A stretch of DNA of 64,000 bases, from assembly GCA_964574815.1 (NCBI GenBank), contig CAZNPL010000002.1, positions 62,001 through 126,000 on the forward strand. Reading direction: 5' to 3'. This DNA is from CAZNPL01 sp964574815 (GTDB lineage Bacteria; Planctomycetota; Phycisphaerae; UBA1845). The notes beneath the pieces were generated by a model. It had not been told where the DNA came from. It worked only from the letters and a program-made list of their open reading frames with translations, and did no database searches. This document shows positions 34,050 to 40,262 of the stretch, one piece after another (within the stretch, counting starts at the first letter, position 1; each line of letters begins with the position of its first letter). The position numbers and the translations under genes were made by a program.

Positions 34050-36681
34050 AGAGATCGGCCATGTAGATGACACCTCGGGGGCATTCGGCGGCGCATAGGC
34101 CGCAGCTCTGGCAGTGCGCCAGGTCGACCTTGTAGGTTTCGCCCTCTCGCTGGATGACGTTCTCGGGGCAGCGGAGCATGCACTGGTCGCACTGGTTGCA
34201 GACGCCGCAACTGAAGCAGCGCTGGGCCTCGGCCAACGCGGCGGCGTGCTCTTCTTCGGGCGTCAATCCGAGATTAACCTCGGCGAAGCCTGTGCGGCGC
34301 ATCTCGAGCGGCAATATGTAGGCGCGCGCTTTGGTACAGTGCGGGAAGGACTGGGCCTTGATGTCGAACGGGGTGGCGATGGGGCCCTGCGGCCTGGTCA
34401 GATCCTCGCCGGTAAGCGTTCGGTGAATGTGCAAGGCGACGCGGCGGCCGCTGCCGATGGCGGCCGATACCGTGCCCATGTTCGCGGCGAAGTCGCCGCC
34501 GGCCAGGATTGGCGCACCGGTCAATCCGAGCAGGACCTCTCCGTCGCGGACCTCGGAGTTTTCGGGCAGAAGGGACAGGTCCGCGGTCCGGCCTAACGCG
34601 AGGATCACGCTGTGGGCGTCCACCGTGCAGCGCTTGTTCTCGTCGAAGGTGGGCGCGAACACACCGTGCTCGTCGAAGACGGCGAGGCAGCGGCGGAACT
34701 CGACGCGGCGTGTCTGTTCCCCGTCACCGCGAACGGCCACCGGTCCCCAGCCCGGGTTGATCTCGACTCCTTCGGCCGTGGCCTCCTCGATTTCCTCGGC
34801 GTGAGCCGGCATGGCGTTGCGCAGCTCCAGGCAGTAGAGCTGCACCGAGGCGGCCGACAGCCTGATGGCCGTCCTGGCGACGTCGATGGCCACGTTGCCG
34901 CCGCCGATCACGACGATCGCCTTCCCCGTCAGGTCGGCGTCGCCGTTGCGGGCGCGCTCCAGGAAGTGGATGCCCTGCTCGACGGCTTGCGGCGTTTCCG
35001 CATCCAGATGGATCGTTCGTGGAAGCTGGAGTCCGGTGGCGACGAAGACGGCGTCGTACTCATGGGACAGGCGCAGGAGGTCGTTTCGGTCGATGGCCCG
35101 CCCGGTTTCGATGCTTACGCCGCAGGCGAGAATGCGATCGATCTCGCGTTCGAGCACGTCCGGTGGAAGGCGGTAGGTAGGCAGGCCGGTCCGCATGGCC
35201 CCGCCGAGTTGTTTGTCGCGCTCAAAGAGCGTAACGGGATACCCGAGGCGGGCCAGTTGATAGGCTGCGCTCAGTCCGGCCGGTCCCGAGCCGACGACGG
35301 CGATTCGTTCGTCACGTGTGGGTGCGGCGACGACGTTGCTGCGGCCGTAGTCGCCGACGTAACGTTCCAACTCGCGGATGTTGACCGACTCGTCGAACTG
35401 ATCGCGGTTGCAGGCCTGCATACAAGGCGCGGGACAGACTCTCCCGCAGACGCTGGGGAACGGCGTCGTTTCGAGCAGGACGTCGAGGGCCTTGTCGTAG
35501 TCCTCTTTGGCGGCCGCTGCGATGAAGCCCTGGACGTCGTTTCCGGCGGGGCACGCGCTGTTGCAGGGCGGCGTCATGTTCCGGCGCTGGGGCACTTTGA
35601 CCGGGGGCGCCTCGGGCGCCATACAGAACGCCCGCCTGTAGTACAGCAGCATGGTCGCGAGCAGGAGGAGCAGGCCCGCCACAACAACGGCCACCCTTGT
35701 CTGCCCGCGGCGGGCGTCGTGGAGCGCCTGCACCAGTTCGTAGTCGTAGGCCGTTCTCTTTGCCACGTTTTCGATGGACTTGGCCAGCTCGGTGATCTCC
35801 CCGACGTTGCACCCGTGCTGGACCTGCTCCAGTTCGGCGCGGGTCTCGACGACATGGGTGTGCATTTCGGCGAGGCCGAGGTTGCGATAGCCCATCTCCC
35901 GGAGTTCTTCAAACTGTTGTCCGGAGACCTTGATCTGTTCCTCTGTCTTATCGAGGGTTTCGCGGATGTAGGCGATGGCGGTCATCGTCTCGGGCTTATG
36001 GCAGAGGGCGCAGCGTCCCTGCTGCTCGCGCGGGCGGGCGTCGAGGATCTCGGTGGTTGCGGGCGGGGTGGCGTGGTTGCTATTGCCGTGGCAGTACGCG
36101 CAGGAAGGTGCGCCGCGGTTGCCGTGCGGGCTGGCCAGTTGCTTCTCCGTGGTCTCGGGATGGCACGAGGCGCAGATGTAGGCGATGCCGCGTTCGCGCG
36201 ACATGGCCACGCCGCCGAAACGAAGGAAGGTGCAGTCGGGCGGGGCTTGGGCGATGTGGGGATTGGGGACTTTTTCGTCTTCGGTGCTCCAGGTATGGCA
36301 TTCGCGACAGGCGTAGGAGGCGGCGCCTTCGGGGAGGGTGTCGAAGCCGCCGCCGGTGCGTCTTTGAATGAAACGATACTCGGGGCTGAACGAGTCGTGC
36401 GAGGCCTTGGTGAACTCGTCCTCGGTCGTGAACTGGTCACGGGTCAGTTCGGCGTCGCCACCGTGGCAGTCGACGCAGGCGACGTTGTTGTCGTAGTGCA
36501 CGCTGGCGGCCCACTCGTCGTAGATTTCCTTGAGTCGCCCCTCCTGATCCCGGTGACAGGTTACGCAGGCGCTCTTGGCGTATCGCGTTTCGGCGAAGGC
36601 CTTGAGAGCGGCGACGTCATCCGTGCCGTCGGCGGGCTGGCCGCAGACCATCAGGGATAGCAGCAGTGGCGCGATGCTCAT
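34048..36681 (-). CDS. Fusion: hexahaem cytochrome c, TM helix, DsrL/GltD-like flavoprotein, 2x[4Fe-4S] ferredoxin
   Basis: An 877-residue redox fusion. ATG 36681 overlaps the upstream stop (A-T-G-A); longer frames read over the cytochrome b gene. After a short leader come six C-x-x-C-H haem sites with first Cys at 39, 69, 125, 170, 194 and 224. A helical stretch leads to one transmembrane helix (330-348). The cytoplasmic part starts with the Fer4_20 module of GltD/DsrL (C373, C377, then C412, C416, C420, C424), followed by an FAD site G464-S-G-P-A-G and a second Rossmann site V-V-I-G-G-G-N-V-A for NAD(P)H. The last 60 residues hold two [4Fe-4S] sites (C-G-V-C-N-Q-C-D-Q-C and C-Q-S-C-G-L-C). 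The order places haems outside and flavin inside, so electrons could be passed between periplasm, quinone site and NAD(P)H or ferredoxin. Confidence 0.9.
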   Translation of the reverse strand: MSIAPLLLSLMVCGQPADGTDDVAALKAFAETRYAKSACVTCHRDQEGRLKEIYDEWAASVHYDNNVACVDCHGGDAELTRDQFTTEDEFTKASHDSFSPEYRFIQRRTGGGFDTLPEGAASYACRECHTWSTEDEKVPNPHIAQAPPDCTFLRFGGVAMSRERGIAYICASCHPETTEKQLASPHGNRGAPSCAYCHGNSNHATPPATTEILDARPREQQGRCALCHKPETMTAIAYIRETLDKTEEQIKVSGQQFEELREMGYRNLGLAEMHTHVVETRAELEQVQHGCNVGEITELAKSIENVAKRTAYDYELVQALHDARRGQTRVAVVVAGLLLLLATMLLYYRRAFCMAPEAPPVKVPQRRNMTPPCNSACPAGNDVQGFIAAAAKEDYDKALDVLLETTPFPSVCGRVCPAPCMQACNRDQFDESVNIRELERYVGDYGRSNVVAAPTRDERIAVVGSGPAGLSAAYQLARLGYPVTLFERDKQLGGAMRTGLPTYRLPPDVLEREIDRILACGVSIETGRAIDRNDLLRLSHEYDAVFVATGLQLPRTIHLDAETPQAVEQGIHFLERARNGDADLTGKAIVVIGGGNVAIDVARTAIRLSAASVQLYCLELRNAMPAHAEEIEEATAEGVEINPGWGPVAVRGDGEQTRRVEFRRCLAVFDEHGVFAPTFDENKRCTVDAHSVILALGRTADLSLLPENSEVRDGEVLLGLTGAPILAGGDFAANMGTVSAAIGSGRRVALHIHRTLTGEDLTRPQGPIATPFDIKAQSFPHCTKARAYILPLEMRRTGFAEVNLGLTPEEEHAAALAEAQRCFSCGVCNQCDQCMLRCPENVIQREGETYKVDLAHCQSCGLCAAECPRGVIYMADL

Positions 36682-37247
36682 GAGGTGGAGTCCCGCAAAT
36701 CCCCCATAATGCGTCTGATCCTTCGGCGCTCGCTGGCCATGAGCAGGGCGAATGCCATGAGCACAGCGGAAACGGTGATCCCCATCAGCGGCGAGAGCGG
36801 GGCCGCTCCCCAGATCATAAGGCCTACGTACGCAGCAATCAGCCCCGTCACGCACAGACCGTGGAACCATCCGGGCGGGCGGTCCGTGCGGCGGCGCGCC
36901 CAGAAGGGCAGGAACAGAACTGCGGCGACGACCAGCGTCTGCAGGAGCACCGCCATGGTGGCACCGGAGATTCCGAGAAACTCGCCCGGGAAGATCTTGA
37001 GCGACTGATAGTTGGCGAGGAAGTACCACTCGGGGCGGATGTGCTCCGGTGTGACGTGGGGGTCTGCCGGGTCCAGCTCTTCCATCCACCCGCCGAGGCC
37101 GAACTGCTCGAGGATAACCGGAAGGACGGCGAGCACGACCATGACGGCCAGCGTGCACAGCGACGCGACGGCGCCGCGGATCAGGCCGTTCGGCCAGATC
37201 GGCTCGAGTTGCTTCGGCTTGTATTGCTTACGATAGTCAACCGGCAC
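36678..37247 (-). CDS. Cytochrome b, C-terminal subunit (b6f subunit IV-like)
   Basis: A 189-residue membrane protein equal to the C-terminal half of cytochrome b. It has about three or four helices and the quinol-site signature I-R-P-E-W-Y-F-L-A-N-Y, the P-E-W-Y motif of the Qo site. The next lines read I-F-P-G-E-F-L-G-I-S, as in the cd2-helix region of the family. The gene is separate from the N-terminal half, as in b6f-type and many bacterial Rieske/cytochrome b complexes. Its stop overlaps the start of the cytochrome-flavoprotein fusion gene, so the two are coupled in translation. Confidence 0.93.
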   Translation of the reverse strand: MPVDYRKQYKPKQLEPIWPNGLIRGAVASLCTLAVMVVLAVLPVILEQFGLGGWMEELDPADPHVTPEHIRPEWYFLANYQSLKIFPGEFLGISGATMAVLLQTLVVAAVLFLPFWARRRTDRPPGWFHGLCVTGLIAAYVGLMIWGAAPLSPLMGITVSAVLMAFALLMASERRRIRRIMGDLRDSTS

Positions 37248-37271
37248 GCGCGTTCACTCCCGCGGTAAGTA

Positions 37272-37946
37272 CTACAGCGGCCTCGATATTCCCGTGCGTC
37301 GGATCATGATAAAGTGGGCCAGCATGCCCAGCATGATGACGGCCGGCAGGACCGAGACGTGGAGGGCGTAGAAAAAGCCCAGCGTCTCGCCGGACACGAC
37401 CGGTCCTCGTCTCAGCCAGGTTGCGAATGCGTCGCCGACGAAGGGCACGGCGCCGGCGAGTTCGGTGCCCACGCTGACGGCCCAGTAGCTCAAATTCGTC
37501 CAGGGCAGCAAGTACCCGGTGAAGGCCATGAACACCGTCAGGCCCAGCAGCACTACGCCCGAGACCCAGTGGAACTCGCGCGGGTGGCGGTAGATCTTGA
37601 GGTAGGCGATTCGGGCCATGTGCATCAGCACCAGGACGATCAGCATGTCCGCCCCGACGGTGTGGACGCGCTGAATCAGCCAGCCCATCCGGACGTTGCT
37701 TTTGATGAAGGTGACCGAATCCCAGGCATGGGCCGGATCGGGTTTGTAGTAGGTCAGCAGGAGCACGCCGGTGTATACCTGGATCAGGAACAGCAGGAAC
37801 GCCAAGCCGCCGAAGCAGCCGGCCCAGCCCATCCATCGGGGGACCATCGACGGAGGCAGGTGGGGCTTGAGCAGCTTTTGCAGGCCGAACCGTCCCCTTC
37901 GTGCGGTCGTTGCTGATGCGCTGGGGCGTGATGCGGCGTCTTGCAT
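37272..37946 (-). CDS. Cytochrome b, N-terminal subunit (b6-like)
   Basis: A 224-residue membrane protein with four helices that carry both b haems. Haem ligands are H in Q-R-V-H-T-V-G-A-D and L-M-H-M-A-R (13 residues between) and H in Y-A-L-H-V-S-V and L-A-H-F-I-M-I (14 residues between). The 14-residue gap in the fourth helix is the b6-type spacing. G-Y-L-L-P-W-T-N-L-S-Y-W is the conserved loop near the Qo site. ATG 37946 lies just after the Rieske stop; the GTG at 37964 would overlap it. The protein oxidises quinol together with the Rieske centre. It is followed by the C-terminal subunit after 24 bases. Confidence 0.94.
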   Translation of the reverse strand: MQDAASRPSASATTARRGRFGLQKLLKPHLPPSMVPRWMGWAGCFGGLAFLLFLIQVYTGVLLLTYYKPDPAHAWDSVTFIKSNVRMGWLIQRVHTVGADMLIVLVLMHMARIAYLKIYRHPREFHWVSGVVLLGLTVFMAFTGYLLPWTNLSYWAVSVGTELAGAVPFVGDAFATWLRRGPVVSGETLGFFYALHVSVLPAVIMLGMLAHFIMIRRTGISRPL

Positions 37947-37947
37947 A

Positions 37948-38403
37948 TCACGCCGTCCTGCCACGGTCGTTGATCCTCAAGACACCCTCTTCGATGATGT
38001 ATTCGACGCGGCGAAGCGGGATGCTGACCGGCCCGCTGACCGGGTTGCCGAGATCGTCGAACTTTCCGTCGTGGCAGGGGCATTTGAACGAGCGACTGGA
38101 GCTGTCCCAGTGGACGATACATCCAAGGTGCGTACATTCCCCGTCGAACGCGCGGATCTCGTCGCCGAGCTTGACGACGACGATCTGTTTGCCGCGATGG
38201 GATCCCCAGCGTCCCTGCCCTTCGACGAGTTCCGCCACCGGCACCTCCATCAACTCGACCGGCCCGAGGGACTTGGGTAACTGCAGGAAGGAGACGATCG
38301 GGTAGCCCATCGCCCCGGCGGAGACGGCGGCGGTTCCGCCGATGGCGAGCTTACAGAAGCGCCGTCGCGTGCTTTTTTCTTCGTTTTGATCGTGAGCGTT
38401 CAT
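37948..38403 (-). CDS. Rieske [2Fe-2S] protein
   Basis: A 151-residue Rieske subunit. The N terminus carries a Tat-type signal anchor (T-R-R-R-F-C-K-L-A, then a hydrophobic stretch G-G-T-A-A-V-S-A-G-A-M-G). The cluster ligands are C90 and H92 in C-T-H-L-G-C and C108 and H111 in C-P-C-H-D-G; C95 and C110 form the disulfide. The loop G-P-V-S-I-P-L closes the cluster-binding fold. It takes one electron from quinol at the cytochrome b Qo site and passes it to a cytochrome c, here probably the multihaem protein encoded upstream. It overlaps that gene by four bases. Confidence 0.95.
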   Translation of the reverse strand: MNAHDQNEEKSTRRRFCKLAIGGTAAVSAGAMGYPIVSFLQLPKSLGPVELMEVPVAELVEGQGRWGSHRGKQIVVVKLGDEIRAFDGECTHLGCIVHWDSSSRSFKCPCHDGKFDDLGNPVSGPVSIPLRRVEYIIEEGVLRINDRGRTA

Positions 38404-39878
38404 TCGAGGTACTCCGGCTTCAGGCCTGCGCGCGGCGTCTTGGGCACCTTTACGTCGCCGCGATGGTAGGACATCGCATCGTGGCAGCCCGGGGCACAGG
38501 AACCGCCGTTGGGGAGTCTGGTGAACCTGATCTCGATCTCCCAGCCTCGCGGGCCGTACAGGAGGGTATCGCGCATATGAAAGGCCTGCGTGGATGCGTG
38601 CACTTCGTGACAGGTCAAGCAGGTGCGTCCTCGCTGTTCCTTGTTAACGTGGACGAAATGGAGGTTCCGGTCCTGGTCGCGGAATTCGGTGACGCCGTAA
38701 CCCGTCTCGACCAGCGCCGACTCCTCTATGTGACATTCGAAACAAAGCGCGTAACTCTCGATTTTGAACGGCGCGTAGAATTCCTGGGGATAGGCCAGGG
38801 TCAACAGGTCGGAATGGGCCGAAGCGTGCGGGTCGTGGCAGGGGCGGCACTCTCCGTCGCGGATGGGACCATGGTGGCGAGGCCTCTGTTTCAGCAGGCA
38901 GGCCATATCCGAGAGCACGCGGCCATCTTCGAGGGTCATGGGCTCGTTGTGGCACGAGAGGCACAGGTCTTTTTCGGAGCCGGCGAGCAGGTACGGTCCT
39001 TCGCTGGCGTGTCCGAGGTGGCAGGCGTTGCAGGATTCTTCGGTGGTCATGACGCCGTGAACGACCTGGGACGTCTCGACCTGTTTTCGGATGTCATCGT
39101 GATCATGGCAGGAGTAGCAGACCTCGCGGACATCAGCTTTCAGTTGGGCGGGGTGTCGGGTTCGGTGGGCGTCGTGGCACTCGAGACAGCCTCCGTCGAG
39201 CACCGGCGCATGAGCACCGCCGAGGAGTTCGAGCTGGTACCAGAGATCCTGGTGGCACGAAAGGCAGAGTTCCTGCTCGTCGCTCGGGAGGAGATTCGGT
39301 TCCCAGGAGGAGTGGTACATATGACAGACGTTGCATGAGCCGGCCATTTCGGTTCGGTCGTCTTTGAACTCGCTCAGGCCGTGGGCCTCGCGTTTGTGGC
39401 AGGGCAGGCAGAGGGCGCCGGCAGGATCGCCCAGCAACTGCATGGGGTACTGGCTGCCGTGGGGGTCGTGGCACTTGGCGCACTCCTTGTCGGAGACGGG
39501 CTTGTGGACGACGGTTCGTTCGGAGCGTGTGTGACATGAGCTGCATAACTCGGATTCGGGAACGACGAGCTTGTAGGTATGTTTCGTGACGTCGTCGTCC
39601 ACGTGGCAGGCGTCGCATTCCTCCTGGGCGGTGGGGCCATGAAGGAACCGGCCGGAAACGATCTTCGGGTGGCACTCTGCGGTGATGCAGGTGTCCACGG
39701 GGCCGGTCGGCTTCTCGACGGTCGGGGTGGTTTCCTGGAGCGGTACGGTGGGCACGGGCGCTGACTGAGCCAGTACGTGCACGCCGGTGAGCAGGCAGAG
39801 CATCAGAGCGCATTGGAAGGGCCGCTGTTTCACCGGCGAAGTCTCTTGGGAACGTAAATGCGCTCGATCGGTGGCCAT
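38400..39878 (-). CDS. Exported multihaem cytochrome c (doubled C-x-x-C-H type)
   Basis: About 492 residues, exported. ATG 39878 was chosen because a signal peptide follows (Q-R-P-F-Q-C-A-L-M-L-C-L-L-T-G-V); other Met codons lie 9 and 32 codons upstream. Thirteen C-x-x-C-H motifs can be counted (C-D-A-C-H, C-S-S-C-H, C-A-K-C-H, C-L-P-C-H, C-N-V-C-H, C-L-S-C-H and so on). Two further sites have wider spacing: C-I-T-A-E-C-H near the start and C-A-P-G-C-H near the end. Up to 15 haems are therefore possible. Pairs of motifs repeat with a spacing of the doubled C-x-x-C-H family. It is the first gene of the Rieske/cytochrome b operon and probably its periplasmic electron acceptor or donor. Confidence 0.93.
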   Translation of the reverse strand: MATDRAHLRSQETSPVKQRPFQCALMLCLLTGVHVLAQSAPVPTVPLQETTPTVEKPTGPVDTCITAECHPKIVSGRFLHGPTAQEECDACHVDDDVTKHTYKLVVPESELCSSCHTRSERTVVHKPVSDKECAKCHDPHGSQYPMQLLGDPAGALCLPCHKREAHGLSEFKDDRTEMAGSCNVCHMYHSSWEPNLLPSDEQELCLSCHQDLWYQLELLGGAHAPVLDGGCLECHDAHRTRHPAQLKADVREVCYSCHDHDDIRKQVETSQVVHGVMTTEESCNACHLGHASEGPYLLAGSEKDLCLSCHNEPMTLEDGRVLSDMACLLKQRPRHHGPIRDGECRPCHDPHASAHSDLLTLAYPQEFYAPFKIESYALCFECHIEESALVETGYGVTEFRDQDRNLHFVHVNKEQRGRTCLTCHEVHASTQAFHMRDTLLYGPRGWEIEIRFTRLPNGGSCAPGCHDAMSYHRGDVKVPKTPRAGLKPEYLE

Positions 39879-40262
39879 TTCGTCAAAGCCCCGCCGTCTC
39901 CACATTCTGGCCCATGATGTGCCGTGGCGCCACCGCCTGGCCCACAGGATATATGCAACGCGCGTTCCAGGCATTTAAGGCTGTAGTAATTCTTTTTTCG
40001 CACGATCCCCGGCGTTCTGATCGTACAGATCCGGGGCGCCGGCGCCCTGTCGCCTCATCATTCTCTCGGCTGGATTGAATTATCGGGTAAACGGCCGCGC
40101 GAGGGTCGTCCGGGCGGCCGAAGATGTTGACATGAGGCGGCGGGGGAGCGGATCGGTTCCCGATTCCGGCGTGGCTGCATATAGTCTGCGGGTGAGGCAA
40201 CCGGCGGGGCGCGCTCGACGCGTTTTGAGTTCCGGCGGTGTCCGATAAGAGTGGGCGTTCTG
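39879..40262. other. Divergent intergenic region before the cytochrome operon
   Basis: These 384 bases lie between the divergent cytochrome operon and the kinase-like gene. The left part is still open in the frame of the cytochrome gene. I see no tRNA, repeat or clear -10/-35 pair, although promoters for both directions must be nearby. Confidence 0.4.

Noticed and set aside
36682..37158. N-terminal extension of the cytochrome-flavoprotein fusion over the cytochrome b C-terminal gene
   Set aside because: This stretch is coding for the P-E-W-Y subunit in another frame. The ATG at 36681 overlaps its stop in the usual coupled fashion.
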